DNA from: Luidia sarsii
Taxonomy: Eukaryota > Echinodermata > Asteroidea > Paxillosida > Luidiidae
Direction of reading: 5' to 3'
NCBI GenBank assembly: GCA_949987565.1
Contig: OX465102.1
Location: forward strand, 28,425,768-28,489,767
DNA length: 64,000 bases
Part shown: in pieces, positions 27,601-37,300 of the stretch
How positions within the stretch are numbered: the first letter of the stretch is position 1
Layout of the letters: every line of letters starts with the position of its first letter
Made by a program: the position numbers and the translations under genes
Notes under the pieces: generated by a model
What the model was told of the DNA's origin: nothing
Database searches by the model: none
What the model saw: the letters and a program-made list of their open reading frames with translations, nothing else

Positions 27601-30423
27601 TTTTAAAAAGCCTATTGGGCCATGTTACTTTTTGTCTTTAAACAATAATAAAAAAAATATTTAAAAAATTATATAAGCGAGACGCCCTATAGTAGCCTCC
27701 ATAGTTTTTACCCTGAACGGACTGCCTCAAGTTGCGTGATATATTTTTTTTCTACGGATGTTGGGGTTTGTTATGGTAAACTCAGATTTTTTTTAGGACC
27801 AACAATAAAGAAAACTGGAGCTTCGAAGCAACTGCCAATTTTGTACCTAGGAAAATAGACCCCTAAAGAACAACTTTTTGAATAACACGAGTTTGGCCTA
27901 CTGGAAAAGCCTTAAATTTCCACATTTTCAGTGACGGACAAGAGCAGGAAACCAACTGTAAGATACGAAGTCTGAGATCGTTATACGGAGTTGTTTTCAT
28001 CGTGCGATGTGAGTTAGAAGGCTAAGCGTCGAAAACGTGTAGCGTCGAAAACGGGGGTTCCCACGATACATGTACATGTACATGTGTTATGTACATGTAC
28101 CACTCCAGCATGTCCAGTACAGTGCTTCCTGGAGTCCTCTAAACCTTCTAATCCAATTTTCACAGGTGATTGTGCTAAGAGATTGAGGTACTTCAACTGT
28201 TAACAGTTAGGAGTTGTGGGCAGTTACATGTGAATGTGTCAACATACATGTATAGTATGGCATCCATTCCTCTGGATGGTATACAGTGTAGCACTACTGG
28301 ATGGATGTAGAGTCCCACTCTGGAGTGGCAGTCTCTAGACTAGAGCACTTCTTGCATTATGTAGGAGGTTGGTGCTAAATCTGATGCTGGGGTAGATAGT
28401 GGTGTACTGTAGATGTTTACAACAGCCTTTTATGTTCGGCCAAAAAAAAAGTTCTGCTTCTGATTACATGGCATTTCAAAATAGGATAGACGTACAGGTA
28501 GGTAGGGAATTTTTTTTTTTTGCCAATTTTGTTTGTGTACAATGATATGGAGGCATCTGTATGTGGTCAAGCCTAAATATGATTAAATTACACATTCAAT
28601 TTTTATCATAATTATTTCCCGATAAAACTTTTACATGTAGGGTCGCAGGCTAGAATTTAGAAATAGGGTCGGTCGGGTAACTAGAAGCAAAACTATTATT
28701 TTTGTGGGCCTTATGGTGACAAGATTTTGGTTTAATAACCTCATCATAAAAATCCTTTAAAAAAACCACCTGCATTATTTATGTGTCACAGTGTGGTGTG
28801 TATGCAGGAGTAGTGAAGTGCATAATTTGTAGTACACAGTCACATACTGACCAATGACTATGACTGTTGTCTGGTTGATTTTAGGGAAAACTAATTTACA
28901 CCGTTGGATACAGTGACAGCCACAGATTCCAAGTGGTCATTATTTTGGTTTATAAATACTCAAGTTTGGGAAAAAAGGCAAAATTTCCCATCAGTTGAAA
29001 AAGTCTCTCCCATCTGACGAACCAAAAAAACGATCATCTTTGAGTTTGATTCTAAACTGAACCAATGCAAGCAAATCACGATGCGCTGGCAGGTCCAGGG
29101 AGTGAGGTATAATGTACACTTAAGTGTTGGGGCTGTGTGATGTCATCGATTTGTGTTGACCGGTTCAGTTAAGAATAAAAGATGGACTCCTTGCAGCTCG
29201 TCGGATGGGAGAGACCACTTCTCAATCAACTGAGGGGGAATTTCTCCTCTTTTGCCAAACATGTGTAAACCAAATGACCAGTATTTGGAATCTGTGATTC
29301 TCACTGAATCCAACACTCAACAGGGCCGGGGTGCGTGAGACAGTTTCACGGCTGTTTTCCGGGTAAAATCTGGGTGATTTCGGTCAGTGCCTCAATGGTC
29401 AGGTGTACATAGTCAAAAATTCATTAGTTTCTGACTTCGCCTAATAACAACAACTTCACTTGCCCACATACGTGCCACAAAATCATGACTAGTTTTGGGA
29501 AAACTATTGTAACTTGTAAGTCCATTTTTGGGGGGCAAGTGGTTGTACCAAACCATGGATGATGTCTACGTATACAGTATAAATTATACATTACAATTGG
29601 TGGTTTATTTTGGGTAAATAGGTTTTAATTTTCCAGTGAGGGTATTGATTAATATTAAAGTAACTAAAATCGTGCCACAATCACAATGTATTCTTAAAAT
29701 TTTGAACAAAAACACATCGATGATCGAACGCGAGATACAGCTAAACTAGTGGTGGTGCAAACAGCACAACTGAATAATCATCAATTTATCTAGTCCGAGT
29801 AACTTTAATCCGACAAGTCACCCTTTTTGTATCGAATTTTGAAATTTTGAGAGGCAGGTGACTGTGTAGGGTCCAAGGAATAGTGGCTATGCAATGTGGG
29901 AATTTGATCTTTGAAAAATACCCCTGACTGAAATCACTAGATTTACTCCCCAAAACAGCCGTGAAACCGTCCCACGTGCCCATTGAGGATTTATTGAGAA
30001 TTACAGATTCCAATAATACTGGTCATTTTGTTTTACTGAATACTCGACTCACGTCCCTCAACATTTCAAAATTTGATAAAAAAAGGGTGACTTGTCGGGT
30101 CCAAGAGTACTGTAGCCTGTACTTCTGTACTGTAGCCTGTAGGTCACCCGAACCTCAAAATTTCAAAAATCTATAAAAAAGGGTGACTTGTCAGGTCCAA
30201 GTTACTCGGACTAAATTTATCATGCATCTGAATCTGTCTTCCCGAAACTGGTGCAACTGACACGCCTACGTTTACCTGAGAGTGAGAACTTGGGCCGAGG
30301 TCGGAGTCCGGTGGCTCCTGCATTCGACTCGGACGACGTGGGTATTCGCTGACTGAAACTGGCCGTGCCCACGGAGCACAGCAACAGACAGGCGACCATA
30401 TGACGAGTTAAGGCAGCCGCCAT
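9585..30423 (-). CDS. STIM: STIM calcium sensor, 5' part (exons 1-4), runs off the left edge
   Basis: Stromal interaction molecule: a single-pass ER membrane protein that senses luminal calcium and opens Orai channels (family knowledge). Exons: 30423-30276, 24097-23964, 17331-17217, 9696-9585; phases 1, 0, 1, 2 all agree. The 169 readable residues give a signal peptide (about 1-24), a cysteine pair C51/C58 with six residues between as in human STIM1, a canonical EF-hand loop D80-E91 (D80, D82, N84, N86, D88, E91), the hidden-EF segment HGEDKFISVDDLWTAWKYSE (113-132) and the first part of the SAM domain (VYNWTVEQTAAWL, VELPQYAETF, ending IPR). Loop position 7 is Asn where human STIM1 has Asp. 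The rest of SAM, the membrane span, coiled coils and Orai-activating region are not in the window. Introns are 6.2, 6.6 and 7.5 kb, then more than 9.5 kb. The start is in strong context (AAACCATGG). STIM1 versus STIM2 is not decided; most invertebrates have one gene. Confidence 0.93.
9802..10020. mobile_element. Truncated copy of the GTCCGCACTGGACTTA MITE
   Basis: ACTGGACTTAAAATGGGTAA and the following approximately 200 bp match the left part of the intact copy at 23,464-23,921. The right end is missing. It begins about 105 bp upstream of the STIM exon 4 acceptor. Confidence 0.8.
12822..12990 (+). repeat. tRNA-derived SINE
   Basis: TAGCTCAGATGGGAAGAGC (A-box-like, close to a tRNA D-arm) and GGTTCAAATCC (B box) are spaced as in a tRNA, followed by a tail TTTGCTCAATTTGTTCAAAAGTT shared with the other SINE copies. 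This is the best-preserved head of the family in the window. It is not a functional tRNA: no matching acceptor stem follows. Confidence 0.75.
13643..15094. mobile_element. hAT-like non-autonomous DNA transposon
   Basis: Terminal inverted repeats CAGTGATGGAAATA at 13,643 and TATTTCCATCACTG ending at 15,094. CAGTG termini are usual in hAT elements. No transposase motif is visible inside. Flanks are ACATGT-rich, so an 8-bp target duplication cannot be judged. Confidence 0.65.
15095..17216. other. STIM intron 3, right part
   Basis: ACATGT tracts, a poly-T/poly-G tract (15,421-15,450) and a 139-bp direct tandem duplication (16,070-16,347). No exon seen. Confidence 0.7.
16070..16347 (+). repeat. 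139-bp direct tandem duplication
   Basis: GTGGAACATTCCTGTAACGA...CATGTACTCTAC (16,070-16,208) is repeated immediately at 16,209-16,347 with a few substitutions and a small difference inside the ACATGT tract. Confidence 0.9.
17217..17331 (-). CDS. STIM: STIM exon 3: hidden EF-hand
   Basis: Acceptor CTCCCAG|TTCCTC and donor GGAAG|GTTGGT. It encodes FLRDELQYKTDFERQHTLHG and then EDKFISVDDLWTAWKYSE, matching the second, non-calcium-binding EF-hand of STIM proteins. Phase 0 in, phase 1 out. Confidence 0.95.
17332..23463. repeat. STIM intron 2: dense (ACATGT)n domain
   Basis: Almost every 100 bp contains ACATGT runs, longest near 17.4, 17.9, 18.2, 18.45, 19.15, 20.55, 21.7 and 22.8 kb. Between them lies a MITE-like stretch (21,130-21,425). 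No exon, RNA gene or long real frame is seen; short frames are hexamer peptides. Confidence 0.9.
21130..21425. mobile_element. MITE-like element with CGGGTTATCTCGG / AACCCTG motifs
   Basis: CCCTTTCCCACGACAAAATC near the left and repeated inverted motifs (GGGTTATC..., GATAACCC..., CAGGGTTA) suggest a foldback-type MITE. The borders are not sharply defined. Confidence 0.4.
23464..23921. mobile_element. MITE, intact copy, beside STIM exon 2
   Basis: Terminal inverted repeats GTCCGCACTGGACTTA and TAAGTCCAGTGCGGAC, 458 bp, with internal GGTAAACTAACCGAG-type motifs. Related copies: 9,802-10,020 (truncated) and 53,409-54,054 (diverged, with a nested insertion). It ends about 42 bp from the STIM exon 2 donor. 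Confidence 0.88.
23964..24097 (-). CDS. STIM: STIM exon 2: cysteine pair and canonical EF-hand
   Basis: Acceptor AACAG|AATGC and donor GATGAG|GTAATT. It encodes ECSDGDSVC followed by LEAIKTIHRQIDDDHNGNVD and ends in SESDE. This is colinear with human STIM1 from its Cys49/Cys56 region through the calcium-binding EF loop. Phase 1 in, phase 0 out. A MITE ends only about 40 bp past the donor. Confidence 0.95.
24098..26522. other. STIM intron 1, left part, with three decayed repeats
   Basis: A CCAGATTTCTTTGAAAATG...CAGTCCACTGAACT unit occurs three times (24,225-24,295; 24,640-24,695; 24,805-24,862), decayed. The frame at 24,939-25,217 has no recognisable domain. About 26,130-26,345 resembles a LINE 3' tail ending in AAATAAATAAAATTAAATT. 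No exon seen. Confidence 0.55.
26523..26956. mobile_element. MITE with GGGCCGTTCC termini
   Basis: Left end AGGGCCGTTCC and right end GGAACGGCCCC are inverted. Subterminal CAAATAAACGCG and CGCGTTTATTTGG motifs are also inverted. About 434 bp, no coding capacity. Confidence 0.75.
27036..28052 (+). mobile_element. DNA-transposon-like element, copy A (in STIM intron 1)
   Basis: Starts TATCCTCCAATAACCGGTTT and ends CGTCGAAAAC, with GGTTTTCGACG at the start inverted relative to CGTCGAAAAC at the end. It is closely similar along its length to copy B at 31,657-33,133. No transposase. Confidence 0.8.
28070..28906. other. STIM intron 1 unique stretch
   Basis: Short ACATGT tract at 28,070-28,098, otherwise AT-rich sequence with no open frame, exon or repeat that I recognise. 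Confidence 0.5.
28907..29316. mobile_element. Inverted-repeat MITE, about 165-bp arms
   Basis: CACAGATTCCAAGTGGTCAT...AAATTTCCCATCAGTTG on the left is the reverse complement (diverged) of CAACTGAGGGGGAATTTC...GGAATCTGTGATTC on the right. A related single arm is at 45,185-45,320. Confidence 0.8.
29797..30215. mobile_element. AGTCCGAGTAACTT palindromic repeat element
   Basis: Starts AGTCCGAGTAACTTTAATCC and ends TCCAAGTTACTCGGACT. It holds two copies of GGGTGACTTGTC and the AAATTTCAAAATTCGAT-type core. It ends 60 bp from STIM exon 1. The same family is at 44.14-44.61 and 44.99 kb. Confidence 0.8.
30276..30423 (-). CDS. STIM: STIM exon 1: start codon and signal peptide
   Basis: Starts MAAALTRHMVACLLLCSVG, a short n-region followed by a hydrophobic core, which suits the ER signal peptide of STIM. 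A poorly conserved Ser/Arg-rich linker follows. The donor CTCAG|GTAAAC leaves phase 1, which fits exon 2. Translation past the donor stops after about 18 residues, consistent with an intron. A second Met at codon 9 is a possible alternative start. Confidence 0.82.
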
Positions 30424-31326
30424 GGTTTCCCTCGGCTTCAGTTTGAACGATTCAGGAGTCCGTGGGGGAAAACGAAGTCAAAGAATGCCTCATCATCGGA
30501 GTGCAGCACGGTGTGGTTACTGTGGTATTCTCACTCTCACTCTCAGATCAAACTTATAATTAGCAGACGTTGCGAAAGTGTACCACCAACTACCATTGCG
30601 TTACATTTACACACTGTCGATCAAAGACTTTTCCTTGCTATATGCTCTTCTAAGACTCTTACTGTCTTAGTCTTACTCTAATCTATGGTCGGATCGGATG
30701 CAGGAAGAATGACAGTTGACTATCACATGCTTCGTGTGACCGGTGGTATGGACACGTCTGTGCTGTGCGTGATCGCCTGCAAGTGCAGCGCCCAAAAGTC
30801 GCCCAAGCGGGCGCAACCTCTCATAGCGATAACGTTATATACTTGCGCTTAAAATAGCCGTAAATGCAGATGTTATCGAGTAATATTGCACAGGTAAACC
30901 TACCAACCCTCACCATACGAGCTAGAATAAGAAGGCGGCAGATATCAAGTTATTGAGAAAAAAGGGGGAATCTATATATTATTCTCTATTGTCTGTAAAA
31001 TTATTAATATTGATTTCTACAAATTTATATTAATTCTATTGAAGCTATTATCAATAGCTATGAAAATATTTTTAAATCGCAAAGGGAGTAAGTATATCAC
31101 AATGAACCTATAACTACAACCCGTGGTTTGTCAAAATTTGATTGGTTTATACATTTTAAGCCATCTGTGACCACGATCAGTTGATCTAAAATGAATAAGT
31201 AGAACTAAACTTCAGTAGAATCAAATTTTTTTTTAGGATGGTCATATCAAATTATTCATTCTTGAATTTCATTTTGGTGACTTGGTTTTGATAAAGGTGT
31301 TTGGAAGAGGGTGAAGAATTGGCAAG
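30424..31326. promoter_or_regulatory. Divergent STIM / SRA1 intergenic region, candidate bidirectional promoter
   Basis: Some 903 bp separate the two start codons, which point away from each other. Both 5' UTRs and promoters must lie here unless further upstream non-coding exons exist. I see no convincing TATA box at a sensible distance from either start. The STIM-proximal half is mixed; the SRA1-proximal half (about 30,950-31,260) is AT-rich. Confidence 0.55.
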
Positions 31327-31345
31327 ATGGCGTCGACCAGGCCAG
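31327..31345 (+). CDS. SRA1: SRA1 exon 1 (19 coding bases)
   Basis: AAGATGG start context, then MASTRP plus one base, donor CCAG|GTGAGG. Phase 1 joins exon 2 exactly to give MASTRPGNPDRGWNDPP, the expected short N-terminus. It is too short to prove alone; the assignment rests on phase, donor quality and position 0.9 kb from STIM. Confidence 0.75.
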
Positions 31346-34300
31346 GTGAGGAGACGGACAGTTCTAGTTTGAAATGATTGGGAAAGACAGTGAACCCCCT
31401 CATGTCATCCTATAAAATGTTATCAGAATATGGTTTTCACTCGCGTAGAACGTTATTGGAGAGTCATAACTTGTGTGTCTTAGAACGGGAACGCTGGCAG
31501 TCACTTATTGGGACACGTCAGCCTAACGTGATGTGTCAATTACATCTATGATTATTGATTACATGTACAGTACAGTAACCACACTCAGTTGTACCACATG
31601 AGGGCGCTATAGCAACATTGAAGTTCGATCCATCCTTGCACATTGTGCATGTGATGTATCCTCCAATAACCGGTTTTCGACGATATAAGGCCTTTTCTTC
31701 AAGCTGACCAATGTGAACGAAAGTATCACACTAAAACTTAAAGAGGTCTCAGTCACTTTGTTCACATCACAGACTATTATTAGAATAATCACAGAGAAGG
31801 TTGATCAAGCCTGTCACTTCCGTAAGATTACCCGGTTTTGTTGACGTCCGCGGCGCACCGCGCAGTAAGCATCGTCACCTATTTTCGTCGGTGGTGTTTA
31901 GTAAGGTGTCCCAGTGTAGCCAAACGCAAAATAAATTCTTAAAATAACTCAAAATGCTGTGTGGCACTGTAAAATACTTCCCTGTGTGTTTTTTTTTGTT
32001 CATCTTTCGGGTTTTTTTTCGACACTGCTTCTAATACTTTCCTAAAACATTCATAATTTATGCTTAAAACTTATTGGTATGCATTAATTTTCTCCCATTG
32101 CCCTGAGTCACTTTGAGATGGGGAAGTTGGATTGACTTTTTGTTATCACCTGTCAACTCCTTTCCCTTCACTTTCCCATCCTTTTCCACTAAATCATCAA
32201 AACTGTCCTCATAATAATATTAATAAGGACATCAATTTAATCATCATAATGAATCATTCAAATTGAGAATAATTTTCTTAAAATGTGAAAAGAAGATCAT
32301 TTTACTGAAAGATAATCTTTTAACTTTTTAAAATTGGATTTTTTTCAATTAAACCATAAGAGGTGAAATACGGTGACACACAGCATTTCTCATCCTTGTT
32401 CATTTCCACATCAGAAGATACATAGGGGCAGGATGTGATTGTTCGGCTTGGTCCTAGCTAATTGTGATTCAGCCATGGAAGCAGATTCTATTTTCTTTGC
32501 CCTTTTGGTGGGGTTGTATTTTTTATCTGGTTTATGTCTTCGTCTGTGATGTTTAAAAAAAACTCCACAATCCTCTTTCTCACTGCTTCTTCAGTTATGA
32601 CCTTTCCCAATGTCACTCAAGAGACACATTTCCTCCTTCGTGGTACTTTCTCTAGCTGCCCTTTATTTTTTATTTATTTTAAAAGCCTATTACAGTATTA
32701 GGCCATGTTACTTTATGCCTTTAATTAATAATGAAAAAAAAAAATCACATACCGGTAAGTGAGACGCCCTTTATGAGCCTCCATAGTTTTTACCCAGAAC
32801 GGGCTACCTCAAGTTGCGTGATATATTTTGTTGTACGTATGTTGGGGTTTGTTATGGTACATTCAGATTTTTTTTAGGACCAACAATAAAGAAAACTGGA
32901 GCTACGAAGCAACTGCCAATTTTGTACCTAGGAAAATAGACCCCAAAACAGGAACTTTTTGAATCACACAAGTTTTGCCCACCGGAAAAGCCTTAACTTT
33001 CCACATTTTTGGTGATGGACAAGAGCAGAAAACAAACCGGAAGATACGAAGTCTGAGATCGTTGTACGGAGTTGTTTTCATCGTGCGATGTGAGTTAGAA
33101 GGCCAAGCGTCGAAAACGTGTTTCGTCGAAAACTAGGCCTCGTAGTTGTATTTCAACTACATGTTCGCACAGTACATGGTGTACATCTTAGAGTAACAAT
33201 TATACAAACATGTTGTAAACTGCACATGTGCATATACATGTACAAAATGTACATTTCTTAATTAAGACTCTTGATTTAAATTCTAGTCATCCAGAATTAG
33301 TGATGTGTTTGCAAGTCAGATAAAATTTATTTGATATACACAATCCACGATTCACGATCTCAATTTCTATCACTTGTAAGTTGTAAACAACTTCCAACCA
33401 TCCAATCTGTAAAATAAAAATACGATTTCTCAGTCCCTTCCGGCCTAAGAGTAAGATTCCTTGATTAAAGATAATTGAATTGGAGTCATTCGATATTTAG
33501 GGAACATTTGGGAGCAGAATTCTTGAGAACAATTTTTTTTTAAATAAAAAATTAATAAGTAAAGTATGCATGCATGCAAAGTAACCAGAAGTACGGCACA
33601 GATCCTAGTATGGACACGTCACGCTCAAGAAAATCACTTGAAAGAAAATCACATGGCTCTTTCCTCGCTGTTTTCCATAATATGTCTGTATTGGTATAAT
33701 TATTACCATGGTTGGAAAGGTTGTTTAATCTGATGATGCATAACACGGCCAACAGAGGGCGGTAGATAACTTCTTTTTTTAAAGATTTACTTCATTGGAT
33801 GTTTGCATCCAATTTTAAAGAGTCATTTACACATGCATGCATAGTGTACATATACAGTGCCTAACAAGCTGAACATAGTTTACATTACAGTACAGTTCTA
33901 ATTCAGGTCAATTAAGATTTGTCAATTTGTTCCCTGGTGTTCCTTCCTCCATTTTATTTACAACATTTTTTATGTAAGTAAATGTTGTAAACAGCTTTGT
34001 CTTTCAGTCAATCTATAATGATTACTCTGTCATTTAATTGTGCACCTTCTTGTATGTATTAATTGATATTTATGTGATTTTACTTCAGCGTCTCCAAGGT
34101 GTTTTTGGCCTTTGGTTTTTAAATAACTTTGCCTAGACTTTTAAATGTTCATATCAATTGATATTCATTTGTTTTAATGAACATGTAAATTGTATTCACA
34201 ATTCTGCCAATGGCGGCGAGGAGTACAGTTTTCTTTTTGAATAAATAAACCATTCATAATAATAATAATAATTATGCTAGCCCTGTCATCATGAAAATCA

Positions 34301-37300
34301 AAACAAACGCAGATGGAACTGGATGACCACGAGCATTTATTTTTTTACAAACGCTGCACTGCGCAGTGCTCACACGCCCCAACTTTGTTTATACCTTGCA
34401 GGCAACCCCGACCGTGGATGGAACGATCCACCGATGTTCATGTACAACTCAGACGGCCAAAAGGGCCCACCATCGGGCCGGAAGAATCCATTAACGCAGA
34501 GGGTCCGTGTGGGGATGCCGCAAACCTACACGCCCCAAGCAACAGGTTGCTCTTCCTTGTATTAATTCTAAACCCCTTCCCATAAAGAAAATCGGTAGAC
34601 TTTGCTCAACTTACATCAGAGATCATGTAAGACAGAATTTGGCATGATTTAAAAAAAAAAAATTGGGGGGGGGGTCAAACATCTCAAATTGCTCATTTTG
34701 ATCTGTTAAAACCCTTTTTTAAAACACGTAGTGCAGTGGCATCAATTGGTCGCATAAGCGCTCACTCGCAGTCGCACAATTTATCGGCCTTCAGTGATTT
34801 TCAGGAAATGACTTTGTCGGTCACTTACATCCCTGGATAAATAGGTTTGCGGAGACACCATGTAAATTCTCTTTTGTGTGTAAGTGTGGTTCTGAAAAGA
34901 ACCGGATGAGTTCCTCCGGTTCTTTTCAGAACCACACTTACTCACAACAGAGAATTTACATGGTGTCTCCGCAAACCTATTTATCCTGATAATCTCACTA
35001 TGCAAACCTTCAAATCTAACTTACATCCCTGTTATGTAAACCCTTTCTCAAGTGACTAAATTTTGGTGCTAGAGATGAAAAGCAGACAGAAGATGCATGT
35101 AGAATAAATCCTCTTTGTTGAGCATTACCTGCTGCATACTCTCCATTCTTTCGTCATTGGTTTATCTCTAAGATGGCAGTCTGTTGATTTTTTTTTTTCA
35201 GGGGAGATGAGCTCAGTGCACACTGGCCTTGATATGGAGTGTGCATGGCCCTTCCCAGAGGCATACTCACTTTCAGAAGAGATCATTGAAATGCACATGA
35301 CCTCACTGCAAACATTCTGTATCATTCAGTCAGAGAATGTTTGAGGGCCTGAAATTTGGACATTTTAATAATCTGGGTATTTTTCGTGGTCATGAGAAAG
35401 GTCCTGCTCACATTGTGATTTCATCCCATTACATTTCAACTAAACTAAGGTACAACAAAAAGTTGCAAACTGCTTACTGACTTAAAAAAAAATTAAATGC
35501 AAATCTCTAAACAGTAGAGGGCCTTGCATTTAGATCCTAGCAAGACCTTTCTGAGTGACATCCAGCCTTAATTGTCCATAATCTTACAAAACCAGTAAAA
35601 TGATTCTCACCTTTTTTTTATGAATTGAAAAATTTAGCAAAGAAAACTGTACCCAGCGACTTGAACCTGAGACCACTGGATTATGTACCATTTGTGATCT
35701 GGTACATCAATCCAGAGGTCTTAGGTTCAAGTCCCGGTCCAGTCAAAGTTTTCTTTCCCAATTTTTTCAGTTTGTTCAAAAGTTCACAGTCAGTTTTTCC
35801 TTTTTTTTTCCTTTTTTTTTTAGGAACTTAGCTGGTAGGACTTTTAATTGACTTGGTTTTAATTTTTCTCCCTTCCTTATGCGGTGCTGTTTTTTCCATC
35901 ACAAAGCCGGCAACAGCCCAGTCCTTCCAAAGAGTGTGCCATCCGGCCAACCACCGATTGGTCTTGGTCAGACACCACCTCTTCAGCCACTCACCCCTAG
36001 GCCGGCCGGGGCAAGCCCGACCTCTCCCCAAAGGTCGAGCGGGGTCGTCACAGGGTCAGAGGAGGAGCTTGCCGGCCAATTACCAGACGACATCTGCGAA
36101 GCAACGCTGGGAAAGCTGAGAGGAGTTCTAGAACGATGCGAAGCCACGCTGAAGGTGATGTTATGATTTTTATTTCATTTGGTGAAAGAGTTGCTCCAGA
36201 TTGATTGTATTTCAAAAAAGGCTGGATGTCACTCAGAAAGGTCTCTACTATCTGATGGGTCCTCTATACCCAAGGACAAAACCACCAACCAGTCTACATC
36301 TCCGACGTCCTTCAACCACGGCACCCAACCCTCTACTGACACGGCCCAGTGATTTCCCACCTCACGTCGTGCTTCAGTAGTCAGGCTGGGCGGGAAAGAT
36401 CCTCCACACTTCAACTGTCACGTCCACAACTTTTGGCGGGAAGGTTTCTCCACGCTTCACCGCTCCTCCAAGCCCTACAAAACCCCTGATGATAGTTGAA
36501 ATCCAGCAGTCTCCTGACGACGAGCAGAGTACACACTGCTCGAAACGTTGAGTCACCGGCTCTTTTCAGAGCCACACTCAGTCCCAAAAGAGATGATACA
36601 AATGGTGTCACCGCAAACAAATTAATAATAACAAAAATGTGTGTTAAGAAAACTGCATCTTCTTTGTGTGTGTGACCCCCAAACTGTTGTAGCCAGGTTT
36701 ACAAGAATTTGTTGTTTGCATCTGAATGGAGACAGAGGCGTGATCCCTGAAGATTTACAGCTAATGGTTTATTGCCTCTAAATAGTGCCTACACCCTATG
36801 TAGCAAAGATGGCTGATTAGTTGAGTGACTGCCACCTAATGGCTGGATGGCTCTGGTGGTGAGAGCTCCACTACATTTAATCAGAGGTCTTGGGTTCAAG
36901 TCCCAGCCCAGTCAAATTTGCTTTGCCATTTTTCAAAAATTAATTCAGTTGGTTAGCATTCTTGTTAGTTTACACGTATCATTCCGAAATCTGAAGCCGG
37001 GCCCATTCATGGACTTGTTGAACATTTTGAAACCAAGTGATGATGTAATGAAGGCAAGAGAGTTTGACACGGGCTTCGTCCTCTGTTCATCTACAGCCCC
37101 GTGTTGCGGAAGACATCCGGAAGAGGCTGGACGTCTTGACTGGCATGTGGGAGGCGGACAAGCTGTCGTCAGACGTGCAGAGACGTATGAGCAAACTATC
37201 CACAGGTCGGTTCCCATGGTTTTGTTGTGGCACAGGGGCAATGCCTCAGACCACAAGTAGGGCTGCCGCGCTCGAAATAACTTTTGAAATCAAGTGCCCC

